This document shows positions 1 to 7,937 of a stretch of DNA of 64,000 nucleotides, piece after piece. The position numbers and the translations under genes are program-made. The stretch spans positions 310,001-374,000 of the forward strand of contig NZ_LRFH01000014.1 in the NCBI RefSeq assembly GCF_001641825.1, written 5' to 3'. Below the pieces are notes generated by a model. The model was not told the origin of the DNA and did not search any database. It saw only the letters and a program-made list of their open reading frames with translations. Each line of letters starts with the position of its first letter. Position 1 is the stretch's first letter. The DNA comes from Guyparkeria sp. WRN-7. Its GTDB lineage: Bacteria > Pseudomonadota > Gammaproteobacteria > Halothiobacillales > Halothiobacillaceae.

Positions 1-460
1 AGTAGTAGCTGTGCACGAAGTAGAAGCGGGCGTCCTGGCGGATGCCGTCGAGCAGCGGGTGGTCTTGGGTCTGGTGCAGCTGGTTCCAGCCCATCTGCGG
101 CACCTTGAGGTGCTCGCCGGTCGGGCGGAAGCGTTTCACCTGGCCCGGAAACCAGCCCATCAGGTCGACGCCGTCGTTCTCCTCGGATCGATCGAGCAGT
201 ACCTGCATGCCCATGCAGATGCCGAGAAACGGCCGGGTTCGTGCCGCTTCGCGCAAGGCCTCGGGCAGGTTGCGCTCGCGCAGCGCGCTCATGCACTGCG
301 CCGCCGCGCCCTGACCGGGGAAGACCACCTTCTCCGATTCGAGAATGACCTCGGGGGCGTCGGTCAGCACCACGTGTGCGCCGTCCGGGGCGACGTGCTC
401 GATGGCCTTGACCACCGAGCGCAGGTTGCCCATCCCGTAATCGACGACCGCAATCTGCAT
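1..460 (-). CDS. hisH: Imidazole glycerol phosphate synthase glutaminase subunit HisH (partial)
   Basis: This is the glutamine amidotransferase subunit that supplies ammonia to HisF in histidine biosynthesis. I translated the complement by hand. It starts [16 protein letters not shown] and contains VVFPGQG and the nucleophile motif PFLGICMGMQ (class I amidotransferase Cys), then ends at the window edge near HSYY. About 153 residues of a usual 200-215 are present, and the C-terminal His/Glu of the triad lies outside. The ATG overlaps the hisB stop by one base (TGATG), so the two genes are translationally coupled in a his operon that continues off the left edge, presumably towards hisA and hisF. 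Confidence 0.93.
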   Translation of the reverse strand, partial: MQIAVVDYGMGNLRSVVKAIEHVAPDGAHVVLTDAPEVILESEKVVFPGQGAAAQCMSALRERNLPEALREAARTRPFLGICMGMQVLLDRSEENDGVDLMGWFPGQVKRFRPTGEHLKVPQMGWNQLHQTQDHPLLDGIRQDARFYFVHSYY

Positions 461-1053
461 CAGAGCGAGCCCTTGGTCGACGGGACGACGTCGGCCTGGC
501 GCTCGTCGGCGCTCAGGGCCATGCGCAGCGCCCGGCCGAATGCCTTGAACATGGTCTCGGCCTGGTGGTGCGCGTTGCGTCCGCGGATATTGTCGACGTG
601 CAGCGTGGCATTGGCGTGGTTGACGAAGCCGCGAAAGAACTCCTCGACCAGCTCGGTCTCGAAGCGGCCGATCAGCGAGCGGGTGAAGTCGCAGTGGAAC
701 TCCAGACCCGGCCGGCCGGACAGGTCGATCACCACCCGAGACAAGGCCTCGTCGAGCGGGACGTAGGCATGGCCGTAACGATAGATGCCGCGCTTGTCGC
801 CCACGGCTTGCGCCACCGCCTGGCCTAGCACGATGCCGCAGTCCTCGACCGTGTGGTGGTCGTCGATCTCGGTGTCGCCGTCGCAGCTCAGCGTGATGTC
901 GATCAGCCCGTGGCGGGCGATCTGGTCGAGCATGTGCTCGAAGAAGGGGACGCCGGTTTCCAGGCGGGCCTTGCCCTCGCCGTCGAGATTGATCTCGAGA
1001 GAAATGCGGGTCTCGTTGGTCTCGCGTCGGATCTGCGCGGTGCGTGCGGCCAT
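460..1053 (-). CDS. hisB: Imidazoleglycerol-phosphate dehydratase HisB (monofunctional)
   Basis: The enzyme dehydrates imidazoleglycerol phosphate to imidazole acetol phosphate in histidine synthesis. The 197-residue protein has both metal-binding repeats: HHTVED at residues 66-71 and NAHHQAE near 162-168, plus the [11 protein letters not shown] segment. Length fits the monofunctional enzyme; there is no HAD phosphatase domain as in E. coli HisB. The frame is open 35 codons further upstream, but family alignment starts at the ATG complementary to 1051-1053, which gives [12 protein letters not shown]. It is the first gene of the visible his operon and is followed directly by hisH. Confidence 0.95.
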   Translation of the reverse strand: MAARTAQIRRETNETRISLEINLDGEGKARLETGVPFFEHMLDQIARHGLIDITLSCDGDTEIDDHHTVEDCGIVLGQAVAQAVGDKRGIYRYGHAYVPLDEALSRVVIDLSGRPGLEFHCDFTRSLIGRFETELVEEFFRGFVNHANATLHVDNIRGRNAHHQAETMFKAFGRALRMALSADERQADVVPSTKGSL

Positions 1054-1116
1054 GGTCGGTTCGCGTCTCGGGCGGATTGGAGTATGAGGTGACGGGAAAA
1101 CGGTTCCCGAACCGGG

Positions 1117-1145
1117 AGCATACAATGCCCGCCGCGGCACGTCAG
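1117..1145 (-). promoter_or_regulatory. Possible promoter of hisB-hisH
   Basis: On the minus strand there is CTGACG (complement of 1140-1145), a 17-base spacer and TATGCT (complement of 1117-1122), about 65 bases upstream of the hisB ATG. A small inverted repeat, CGGTTC-CC-GAACCG at 1101-1114, lies just downstream and could be an operator. The call is by motif only. Confidence 0.35.
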
Positions 1146-1198
1146 CCTTTCGGCGCAAAACGCAGCCGCCGGTTCGCCCGGATCCGCCCGTGACGGGG

Positions 1199-1227
1199 TT
1201 GACCGCGAGGGAATTTTGCCGTTAAAT
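1199..1227 (+). promoter_or_regulatory. Promoter of tRNA-Phe
   Basis: TTGACC at 1199-1204, a 17-base spacer and TTAAAT at 1222-1227 form a good sigma-70 promoter. It is followed by a GC-rich discriminator (GCGCAG), typical of stringently controlled tRNA promoters. The tRNA begins 67 bases downstream. Confidence 0.7.
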
Positions 1228-1293
1228 GCGCAGCCTCGTTGCCCGGCGCCGGCGTCAGTTCGCTCCAGGCGGCCGGCAGCGAAGAACGGATCT

Positions 1294-1369
1294 GGCCAGA
1301 TAGCTCAGTTGGTAGAGCAGGGGATTGAAAATCCCCGTGTCGGGGGTTCGATTCCCTCTCTGGCCACCA
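1294..1369 (+). tRNA. tRNA-Phe (GAA)
   Basis: A 76-nt cloverleaf. The acceptor stem GGCCAGA pairs with TCTGGCC, the discriminator is A and the CCA end is encoded (1367-1369). The anticodon stem GGGGA/TCCCC encloses loop TTGAAAA with anticodon GAA at 1327-1329. The T-loop GGTTCGATTCC is present. It is a single tRNA unit with its own promoter and terminator. Confidence 0.97.
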
Positions 1370-1376
1370 TGACACG

Positions 1377-1409
1377 AAGGCCCCTGATTCCATTGGATCA
1401 GGGGCCTTT
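1377..1409 (+). terminator. Terminator of tRNA-Phe
   Basis: A perfect 12-bp stem, AAGGCCCCTGAT with its complement ATCAGGGGCCTT, encloses an 8-base loop and runs into TTCTC. It starts 8 bases after the tRNA CCA end. Confidence 0.85.
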
Positions 1410-1458
1410 CTCGTTCCGGGGCGCGGTATGCTGTCTTCAGCCGTGCCGGAGAGTGCGC

Positions 1459-2544
1459 ATGCGCAAGATCATCCACGTCGACATGGACGCGTTCTATGCC
1501 TCGGTCGAACAGCGCGACCGGCCCGAGCTGCGTGGTCGGCCGGTGGTGGTCGGCGGCGACCCGGCCGGCCGGGGCGTGGTCGCGGCGGCGAGCTACGAGG
1601 CGCGGCGCTTCGGCATCCGTTCGGCCATGCCCGCCGCGCGCGCTGCCCGCGCCTGTCCCGAGGCGGTCTTCCTGCGACCGCGCTTTCACGTCTACCGCGC
1701 CGTTTCCCGCCAGATCCACGGCATCTTCCGCCGCTACACCGATCGCATCGAGCCGCTCTCGCTCGATGAGGCCTATCTCGACGTCACCCACACGCGTGCC
1801 TGTCGTGGTTCCGCCACCCTGATCGCTCGCGAGATCAAGGCGGCGATTCTCGATGCCACCGGCCTGGTCGCTTCGGCCGGTGTCTCCTACAACAAGTTTC
1901 TCGCCAAGCTGGCCTCCGATTTCGACAAGCCCGACGGGCTGTACGTGATCGACCCGACGGCTGCCGAGGCGTTCGTCGACCGGCTGCCGGTGGGTGACTT
2001 TCACGGCGTCGGGCCGGCGACCGAACGGCGCATGCGGGAGCACGGCATTGCGACCGGTGCCGACCTGCGCCGACACGACCTGCATGAGTTGGTGGAGTGG
2101 TTCGGCAAGGCCGGCCGGCACTACTACTCGATTGCCCGCGGCATCGACGAACGGCCGGTGGTCAGTGAGCGGGTTCGCAAGTCGCTCGGTCACGAGACCA
2201 CCTTCGCCATCGACCTGCGCAGTCGCGAGGAGGTCGAGGCCGCCCTGCCGCCGCTGGCAGATCGTGTCGCCGCCGACCTGGCCGCCCGTGAGCTGACCGC
2301 CCGTACCGTCACGCTCAAGGTCAAGTATGGCGATTTCGTGCAGATCACGCGGCGGCAGACCTTCGGTCGCCCCCTTTGCACTGCCGCCGAATTGGTCGAG
2401 GCGCTGCGGCCGCTGCTGGATGCCACCGAGGCGGGTCGTCGCCCGGTGCGCCTGTTGGGCGTGACCTGCTCGTCGCTCGAGGAGCGGGTCCCGACAGGCT
2501 TGACGGAACTCGATTTCGACTGGCCCGGGAGCGACGGCGGGTGA
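1459..2544 (+). CDS. dinB: DNA polymerase IV (Y-family)
   Basis: An error-prone translesion polymerase of 361 residues, near the usual 350. Catalytic acidic residues are visible in DMDAFYASVE (Asp8, Asp10 region) and SLDEAYLDVT (Asp103, Glu104), followed by the little finger domain with KVKYGDFVQITRRQ. The reading frame is open upstream through the tRNA, so the start at 1459 was chosen because the conserved MRKIIHVDMDAFY begins there and GGAGAG lies 5-10 bases upstream. The C-terminal tail (ELDFDWPGSDGG) does not show a textbook QLxLF clamp-binding motif. No LexA box was recognised upstream. Confidence 0.95.
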   Translation: MRKIIHVDMDAFYASVEQRDRPELRGRPVVVGGDPAGRGVVAAASYEARRFGIRSAMPAARAARACPEAVFLRPRFHVYRAVSRQIHGIFRRYTDRIEPLSLDEAYLDVTHTRACRGSATLIAREIKAAILDATGLVASAGVSYNKFLAKLASDFDKPDGLYVIDPTAAEAFVDRLPVGDFHGVGPATERRMREHGIATGADLRRHDLHELVEWFGKAGRHYYSIARGIDERPVVSERVRKSLGHETTFAIDLRSREEVEAALPPLADRVAADLAARELTARTVTLKVKYGDFVQITRRQTFGRPLCTAAELVEALRPLLDATEAGRRPVRLLGVTCSSLEERVPTGLTELDFDWPGSDGG

Positions 2545-2613
2545 GGCGAGTTGGGGCGCAAGCGGCTATCGTTGCCAGCATGATTGGAAATGCCGCGTGC
2601 CCGGGAGCGCTCG

Positions 2614-3360
2614 ATGCTGCTTGAAGTCAGCCTGATGACCGTGTTCCTCGCGGCCCTGATCACCGCCCTGGCCACCGGCCTGGGGGCGATCCCCCTCGCC
2701 TTCGCCCGGCAGGTGGGCGATCGCTGGCTTGCTGCGGGCGCAGCCCTGGCGGCCGGCCTGATGCTGGCGGCGAGCCATGGTCTGGTGACCGAAGGCAGCG
2801 CGATCGAGCCCTGGCGCGTGTTGCTGGGGATGCTCTCGGGGCTGTTGCTTGTCGTGCTCGCCGACCGCTGGCTGGATCGGCATCAGACTCCGGACGTCAG
2901 TGAATTGCAGGGCGCGGATGCGAAAAAGGCCCTGGTGATCGTCGGTGTGATGACCATCCATTCCTTTGCCGAGGGCATCGGCGTGGGGGTTTCCTACGGT
3001 GGCGGGGAGGACCTTGGGGTGTTCATCACCACCGCCATTGCCGTGCACAACATCCCGGAGGGCCTGGCGATCGCCCTGGTGCTGGTGCCTCGCGGGATGC
3101 CTGTCTGGCAGGCGGCCTGGTGGGCGGTCTTCTCCAGCCTGCCGCAGCCGTTGATGGCCATCCCGGCCTACCTGTTCGTGACGGCGTTCGAGCCGTTTCT
3201 TCCGATCGGCCTGGGTCTGGCCGCCGGGGCGATGATCTGGATGGTGTTTGCTGAAATGCTGCCGGATGCCCTGCGCGGGCTTTCGGGGCGTGCCGTCGGT
3301 GCGACCGTGGTGTTCGCCTTCATGGCCATGTTCGCCTTCCAGCTGCTGATAGCCCGCTAG
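2614..3360 (+). CDS. ZIP family metal transporter
   Basis: An inner-membrane divalent metal (probably zinc) importer of the ZIP family, 248 residues with about eight hydrophobic segments. The two signature metal-site helices are intact: TIHSFAEG and AVHNIPEG. Between them and the N-terminal helices lies a short cytoplasmic segment (DRHQTPDVSELQ). I chose ATG 2614 because GGGAG lies 7-8 bases upstream; a TTG start ten codons earlier is also open. The gene stands alone, between dinB and the Sel1-repeat gene, and no Zur-like operator was recognised. Substrate specificity cannot be read from the sequence. Confidence 0.88.
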   Translation: MLLEVSLMTVFLAALITALATGLGAIPLAFARQVGDRWLAAGAALAAGLMLAASHGLVTEGSAIEPWRVLLGMLSGLLLVVLADRWLDRHQTPDVSELQGADAKKALVIVGVMTIHSFAEGIGVGVSYGGGEDLGVFITTAIAVHNIPEGLAIALVLVPRGMPVWQAAWWAVFSSLPQPLMAIPAYLFVTAFEPFLPIGLGLAAGAMIWMVFAEMLPDALRGLSGRAVGATVVFAFMAMFAFQLLIAR

Positions 3361-3384
3361 CTCGGGAACGTCTGTTAATGCTGA

Positions 3385-3414
3385 TTGTCGAATATGCAGA
3401 TCGGGGGATATTTT
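3385..3414 (+). promoter_or_regulatory. Possible promoter of the Sel1-repeat gene
   Basis: TTGTCG at 3385-3390 and TATTTT at 3409-3414, separated by 18 bases, lie in an AT-richer intergenic stretch about 100 bases before the ATG. The match to consensus is partial. Confidence 0.35.
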
Positions 3415-3516
3415 TCCTTCCAAATCAGACACTCGGGATCGTGAGTGCTGATTGAATTTGCCTCCGTTCGGGGGCATTCTGATCGTCCGAACTGGAGCTG
3501 AACGAGGGCAGGGATC

Positions 3517-4275
3517 ATGGCAATCGAACAATTTTTGGGCATGCGGCGCCTGGCGCGTGCCGTGAGCTTTTCACTGCTGGCCGGTGGTCTGACGCTACCG
3601 CTGAGCGGCATGGCCGCCGATGCGCCGGCCGCCGTGGCGCAGGATCTGTACGAAAAGGGCGGGGTCGAGTACTGGCTGCCGAAGGCCGAGGATGGTGAGA
3701 TCTTCGCCCAGTACGTCCTCGGCCACATGTACTGCAACGGCAAGAAGGTCGAGCAGGACTACGCCAAGGGCATGCGCTGGTACCGGGCCGCGGCCGATGC
3801 GGGCTTCGCGCCGAGCGAGGTGGCCGTCGGCACACTCTACTTCGAGGGTGAGGGCACGGAGCGCGACGTCGCCGAAGCCGCGCGCTGGTTCAAGCGCGCA
3901 GCCGACAAGGGCTATGCGCGTGCCCAGAGCAACCTCGGTGCGCTCTACCTGAGTGGCGACGGCATCGAGGCCGACTACGACAAGGCGCTACACTGGTACA
4001 GCGAGGCGGCCGACCAGGGTCACATGGTCGCCCGCTACAACCTGGCGATGATGTACGCCCACGGTCTGGGTATCGACGAGCCGGACTACGTCGCGGCCTA
4101 CGGCCTGCTGAGCCCGATGGTGGAAAACGGCCACCGGGCGGCCGACGAGCTGATGCAGTCCTTCCTGGGTGAAATGAACGAGGAGGAGCTGGTCGCGGCG
4201 CGTGACCTGTCGAAGGAGCTGCGCGAGCAGGGCCGGATGCAGGTGGCCCTGGACCAGCGTGCCGCGCAGCGCTGA
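3517..4275 (+). CDS. Secreted Sel1-like repeat protein
   Basis: A 252-residue protein with an N-terminal signal sequence (hydrophobic stretch SFSLLAGGLTLPLSGMAADA), so probably periplasmic. At least three Sel1-like (TPR-related) repeats follow between residues 65 and 195, recognisable by AQYVLGHMYCNG, VAVGTLYFEGEG, AQSNLGALYLSGDG and ARYNLAMMYAHGLG, each with the AxxWYxxAA pattern. Such repeats form a protein-binding superhelix, but no partner is encoded nearby. GGCAGGG precedes the ATG by about six bases. The role is unknown beyond likely protein-protein interaction. Confidence 0.85.
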   Translation: MAIEQFLGMRRLARAVSFSLLAGGLTLPLSGMAADAPAAVAQDLYEKGGVEYWLPKAEDGEIFAQYVLGHMYCNGKKVEQDYAKGMRWYRAAADAGFAPSEVAVGTLYFEGEGTERDVAEAARWFKRAADKGYARAQSNLGALYLSGDGIEADYDKALHWYSEAADQGHMVARYNLAMMYAHGLGIDEPDYVAAYGLLSPMVENGHRAADELMQSFLGEMNEEELVAARDLSKELREQGRMQVALDQRAAQR

Positions 4276-4300
4276 GCGCGCGGACAATCCGACGATCGAG

Positions 4301-4330
4301 GCGGTGCCCTGCGGGGCGCCGCTTTTTTTT
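4301..4330 (+). terminator. Terminator of the Sel1-repeat gene
   Basis: A GC-rich 9-bp stem, GCGGTGCCC and GGGCGCCGC, with a 4-base loop is followed by eight T residues. It sits 25 bases after the stop codon and just before the end of the convergent cls gene. Confidence 0.88.
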
Positions 4331-4341
4331 GCGTCCGCGAA

Positions 4342-5772
4342 TCAGAGCAGCGGCGAGGTCAGTCGGGCGATGTTCTGCAGCAGGATGCGTCCCCGGCTGC
4401 GTTGCGCCCACTGCTGGGGGATCAGTGGGCGACAGGCTCGTCGGTAGATTTCGATCTGATCGGCGAAGCGGGCGGCGGTCTCGCTCGAATAGCAGAGCAC
4501 GCCGAGCTCGGCATTGATCAGCGACGAGCGCACGTCGAGATTGGCGCTGCCGACCAGGGACAGGCGCCCGTCGCAGAGCGTGATCTTGGTGTGCAGGAGC
4601 CGGGTCGGATGACGGCGGATGCGCACCCCGGAATCCAGCAGTTCGTCGAAATAGGATTCCTGCGCGAGCTGCACCAGCGGATGGTCGAGCTCGGCCGGCA
4701 GAAGCAGCTCGCAGTGCACGCCGCGCCGGGCGGCCGCCTTGAGGGCATCGAGCGTCGACTCGTCGGGCACGAAATAGGGCGTGACGATCTCGAGTCGTTC
4801 GGTCGCGGCGTGGATCAGGCCCAGCAGCAGTCGCTGCAGCAGCGGTTCCGGGTATTCCGGGCCGCTGGGCAGGCCGATACACGACTCGTGGCCGGCCGTC
4901 TCCGGCTCCGGGAAGTGCGATTCGGTATCGAGCAGGATGCCGGTTTCCAGGTGCCAGTCTCCGGCGAAGACCGCCTGCAGCTCCAGCACCACCGGCCCCT
5001 CGATCCGCATCATCAGGTCCTCGTAGATCCTGCCTTTCTTGAACTCCGGGTGAATCAGGTTCATCGAGCCCGCGTAGCCCAGCCGACCGTCGATGACCAC
5101 CAGCTTGCGGTGATTGCGCAGGTCGAATCGGGCCGATTTGCGCGGCAGCTTGCTGCGCGGGAAGGCCTGCCCGATCTCGATGCCGAGCTTGGCGAGCGCC
5201 TTGAGGTGGCGCATGCCCTCCTTCGAGCCGAAGTCGTCGACGATCAGGCGGACGGTCACGTCGCGCGCGGCAGCCCGTGCCAGGGCATCGAACACCGATC
5301 GCGTCGCCGGATCGATTGCCGCGATGTAGAACGTCAGGTGGACGTGGTGTCGGGCCCGGTCGATTTCGCGCACCAGTTCCGTGGCGAAGTCGTCCATGGA
5401 GTCGATCAGGCCGATGCGGTTGCCATCGAACAGCGGGAACTGCCGCCAGCAGCGCACCATCTGGTCGACGGCCGCGAACCGGGCCGGGAGGTTGCCGCTG
5501 CCCTGCGGCTCCGCGCGAGCCAGGTGTTCGGTGATCGGTCGCAGCGTCTCGGCCAGTCGGGCGATCTTCTCGCTACGGTCACCCGAGATGCGCGGCCGGC
5601 CGATCAGCAGATACATCACCAGGCCGACGATCGGCAGGAAGAACAGCAGCAGGAGCCAGGCCGTGGCGGCCGTCGGCGGGCGCCGCATCGGCACGATGAA
5701 CAGCGCGGCCAGCCGGATCGTCCACTCGATCAGGAAATAGAGCTGAGCAGCTGGCGAGTCGAGGGGGGACAT
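4342..5772 (-). CDS. cls: Cardiolipin synthase (phospholipase D family)
   Basis: A 476-residue inner-membrane enzyme that makes cardiolipin from phosphatidylglycerol. Two N-terminal membrane helices (TIRLAALFIVPM and AWLLLLFFLPIVGLVMYLL) precede two PLD domains. Each domain carries a complete HxKxxxxD motif: HRKLVVID with GSMN, and HTKITLCD with GSANLD. The length and layout match bacterial ClsA/Cls. The ATG overlaps the stop of the upstream SDR gene (TGATG), so the two genes probably form one transcript. An uncharacterised PLD-type phospholipid synthase of the same family would look alike. Confidence 0.92.
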   Translation of the reverse strand: MSPLDSPAAQLYFLIEWTIRLAALFIVPMRRPPTAATAWLLLLFFLPIVGLVMYLLIGRPRISGDRSEKIARLAETLRPITEHLARAEPQGSGNLPARFAAVDQMVRCWRQFPLFDGNRIGLIDSMDDFATELVREIDRARHHVHLTFYIAAIDPATRSVFDALARAAARDVTVRLIVDDFGSKEGMRHLKALAKLGIEIGQAFPRSKLPRKSARFDLRNHRKLVVIDGRLGYAGSMNLIHPEFKKGRIYEDLMMRIEGPVVLELQAVFAGDWHLETGILLDTESHFPEPETAGHESCIGLPSGPEYPEPLLQRLLLGLIHAATERLEIVTPYFVPDESTLDALKAAARRGVHCELLLPAELDHPLVQLAQESYFDELLDSGVRIRRHPTRLLHTKITLCDGRLSLVGSANLDVRSSLINAELGVLCYSSETAARFADQIEIYRRACRPLIPQQWAQRSRGRILLQNIARLTSPLL

Positions 5773-6638
5773 CAGCGCTTGCCGCCCCCGGAGGCTCGGG
5801 CCAGGACTCGGTCCATGGCGCGCGTGGTCAGCAGGCGCTTGAGCACGCCGAACAGGTAGGTCGGCACGGTCACCGGGTAACGGGCCTTCGGCCGGCGGGC
5901 CTCGATGGCGTGGATGACCCGGCGTACCACCGCCTCGGGCGGCAGGGTGAACGGGGCGGCCGGGCCGGGCTTCTTCAGTCGCTCCAGTTGTCGCTCGTAG
6001 GCATCCCGATGTACCGAATGCTGCCAGTCGATATTGGCCTCGAAGGCGCGCTGGGCATTGGCGCGAAAACGCGAGGTGATCGGGCCGGGCTCGATCAATG
6101 ACACGTCGATGCCGCTGCCCGCCAACTCCAGGCGCATCGTGTCGCTGATCCCCTCCAGGGCGAACTTGGAGGCGACGTAGGCGCCGCGGAAGGCCAGCGC
6201 GCTCACGCCGAGGACCGAGCTGTTCTGCACGATGCGGCCGAAACCCGCCTCGCGCATCGCCGGGATGACGCGGTTGGTCAGCTCCACCGTGCCCAGCAGG
6301 TTGGTCTCCAGCTGGGCGCGCAGGGTGTCGCGGTCGAGGTCTTCCACGGCGCCCGGCTGGCCGTAGGCGCCGTTGTTGAACAATGCCTCGATCGGTCCGC
6401 CGGCGGCCTCTTCCGCGGCCGCCAGTCCGTCGCGGATCGACGCCGGATCGTCCAGATCCAGCGACACTGCCGGGATGTGTTCATGCGGCCAGGCGGCGAG
6501 GTCCTCGTCGCCGCGCATGCTGGCGACCACGCGATGGCCGCGTTCGGCCAGCAGTTCGGCGGCCCGCCGGCCGATGCCGGAGGAACAGCCGGTGATCAGG
6601 ACGCGGCGCGGGGCGATGGCTTGGCGGGAGCGCGACAA
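5772..6638 (-). CDS. Short-chain dehydrogenase/reductase
   Basis: A classical SDR of 288 residues. The Rossmann nucleotide-binding motif TGCSSGIG lies near residues 16-23, NNGAYG near 88, a Ser in the QNSSVLG segment, and the catalytic Tyr and Lys in YVASK near 152-156. A hydrophobic C-terminal portion (VPTYLFGVLKRLL) resembles SDRs that act on lipids or retinoid-like substrates, but the substrate is unknown. It lies immediately upstream of cls with a one-base overlap, which suggests a link to membrane lipid metabolism. That link is inferred from context only. Confidence 0.85.
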   Translation of the reverse strand: MSRSRQAIAPRRVLITGCSSGIGRRAAELLAERGHRVVASMRGDEDLAAWPHEHIPAVSLDLDDPASIRDGLAAAEEAAGGPIEALFNNGAYGQPGAVEDLDRDTLRAQLETNLLGTVELTNRVIPAMREAGFGRIVQNSSVLGVSALAFRGAYVASKFALEGISDTMRLELAGSGIDVSLIEPGPITSRFRANAQRAFEANIDWQHSVHRDAYERQLERLKKPGPAAPFTLPPEAVVRRVIHAIEARRPKARYPVTVPTYLFGVLKRLLTTRAMDRVLARASGGGKR

Positions 6639-6672
6639 GGGTTTCTCCTGTGGTTGCTGGCGGCCGGCGCGA

Positions 6673-6700
6673 TTGCGCCTGAGTTCACAGCACTTATACT
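6673..6700 (+). promoter_or_regulatory. Promoter of the YccA-like gene
   Basis: TTGCGC at 6673-6678, a 16-base spacer and TATACT at 6695-6700 lie 50 bases upstream of the ATG, in the short gap between the divergent SDR gene and the YccA-like gene. Confidence 0.6.
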
Positions 6701-6749
6701 CGGTGCTCGATTCGAAATCACATGAATATCAAAGACGAGGTGAGGTTGC

Positions 6750-7418
6750 ATGGCATTCGAGAATCAGACGGCCGTCCAGGCGGGGGTCGATCGGCTCGAG
6801 ACCCACAAGGTCATCCGCAACACCTACATGATGCTGTCGCTGACGCTGCTGTTCTCGGCGGCAATGGCAACCGTGTCGCTGCTCGCCGGCGTGCCGGGCT
6901 GGACCTCGCTGGTCAGCCTCGGGGCGGCACTGGTGCTGATCTGGTTCGTGCTGCCGCGGACCGCCCACTCCGGCACCGGGCTGGCGGTGGTGTTCGGCAT
7001 CACCGGTCTTTTGGGCTTCGGTCTCGGCCCGATGCTGAGCCAGTACCTCGCCCTGCCGAACGGCGGGCAGATCGTCATGACCGCACTCGGCGGCACCGGC
7101 GCGATCTTCCTCGGCCTGTCCGGCTACGCGCTGGTCTCGCGGCGTGACTTCTCGTTCATGGGCGGCTTTCTGGTCGTCGGTCTGGTGGTCGTGCTGGCCG
7201 CGATGCTCGGCAACCTGTTCCTCGAGATCCCGGCGCTGTCGATGGCGATCTCCGCGGCGGTCGTGCTGCTGATGAGCGGCTTCATCCTCTATGACACCGG
7301 CCGCATGGTGAACGGCGGCGAGGACAACTACCTGCTGCTGACCGTCAGCCTGTACCTGAACATCTTCAACCTGTTCGTCCACCTGCTCAGCCTGCTGGGG
7401 ATGAGTCAGGACGACTGA
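6750..7418 (+). CDS. Bax inhibitor-1/YccA family membrane protein
   Basis: A 222-residue integral inner-membrane protein with about seven hydrophobic helices, in the size range of E. coli YccA (an FtsH modulator) and YbhL. Family features include an N-terminal cytoplasmic segment ending in KVIRNTYMMLSLTLLFSA and a C-terminal helix with the conserved acidic region FILYDTGRMVNGG. Members are thought to be pH-sensitive calcium leak channels or FtsH regulators; which one applies here cannot be told. It is monocistronic, with a good promoter and a strong terminator. Confidence 0.88.
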   Translation: MAFENQTAVQAGVDRLETHKVIRNTYMMLSLTLLFSAAMATVSLLAGVPGWTSLVSLGAALVLIWFVLPRTAHSGTGLAVVFGITGLLGFGLGPMLSQYLALPNGGQIVMTALGGTGAIFLGLSGYALVSRRDFSFMGGFLVVGLVVVLAAMLGNLFLEIPALSMAISAAVVLLMSGFILYDTGRMVNGGEDNYLLLTVSLYLNIFNLFVHLLSLLGMSQDD

Positions 7419-7440
7419 CGCATCCCGCAATCGGACGACG

Positions 7441-7467
7441 GCCCCTTGGCGACAAGGGGCCTTTTTT
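7441..7467 (+). terminator. Terminator of the YccA-like gene
   Basis: A perfect 8-bp stem, GCCCCTTG and CAAGGGGC, with loop GCGA is followed by C and seven T residues. Confidence 0.92.
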
Positions 7468-7488
7468 TGGCCTCAGGAGGGTCGCTCC

Positions 7489-7671
7489 ATGGACCTGTGG
7501 ATGAAAATCGGCATGGCGGTGCTGCTCGGCGCCGTGCTGCTGTTCCTGATCCCCCGCATCAAGCCGATGATGGCTGCCAGCCGCCAGGGTTCGCGCGAGG
7601 AATGGCTCGGTGTGGCACTGATCCTGCTAGCCGTGGCCGGATTCGTGGCATTCCTGATGAGTACGCTCTAG
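7489..7671 (+). CDS. Small two-helix membrane protein, unknown function
   Basis: A 60-residue protein with two predicted transmembrane helices (GMAVLLGAVLLFLIP near 9-23 and WLGVALILLAVAGFVAFLM near 40-58) joined by a basic loop (RIKPMMAASRQGSREE). A strong AGGAGG lies about eight bases upstream of the ATG, so expression is credible despite the small size. I do not recognise the family. Its TAG stop is part of the CTAG that flanks the MITE-like element, so the element may have trimmed or supplied the end of the gene. Confidence 0.7.
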   Translation: MDLWMKIGMAVLLGAVLLFLIPRIKPMMAASRQGSREEWLGVALILLAVAGFVAFLMSTL

Positions 7672-7937
7672 GGGAGCTCTGCACGAATGACATACCGCTC
7701 TGCGCGCCTTGAGCCGGGCAGATGCAAGGCGTTAGTCCGCCGCGGGAGAGTCACTCTCTTTCCAAGGACGACAACGCAGCAGATGCCTGGCTCAAGGCGC
7801 GCCCCGCGGGGCTTAGCGAGTCGCCCGTGCTCCGCGTTGCGATGTCTTGACGTGTCCACCGGCACGCCAGCGACATCGCGCCTTGATCACGAACGACTCG
7901 CCAAGCCAGAGAGGCATGGCATTCGTGCAGAGCTCCC
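7672..7937. mobile_element. MITE-like palindromic element with 18-bp terminal inverted repeats
   Basis: A 266-bp non-coding element bounded by perfect 18-bp inverted repeats, GGGAGCTCTGCACGAATG at 7672-7689 and its complement at 7920-7937, and flanked on both sides by CTAG (7668-7671 and 7938-7941), which looks like a 4-bp target duplication. Inside are two further imperfect palindromes: 7702-7720 with 7784-7802 (18 of 19 paired) and 7812-7829 with 7888-7905 (15 of 18 paired, plus GCGATGTC/GACATCGC at 7839-7846 and 7872-7879). There is no transposase. The CTAG duplication and GG-starting termini resemble IS5-group ends, so it is probably a non-autonomous derivative moved in trans. Its two strands give mirror-image spurious ORFs. 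Confidence 0.75.

Noticed and set aside
1142-1393. Minus-strand ORF reading through tRNA-Phe (contains ESNPRHGDFQSPALPTELSG)
   Set aside because: This is the well-known false ORF produced by translating the complement of a tRNA gene; it has no ribosome binding site.
7446-7712. 88-codon plus-strand frame overlapping the small membrane protein
   Set aside because: It is out of frame with the AGGAGG-preceded membrane protein, starts inside a terminator and runs into the MITE-like element.
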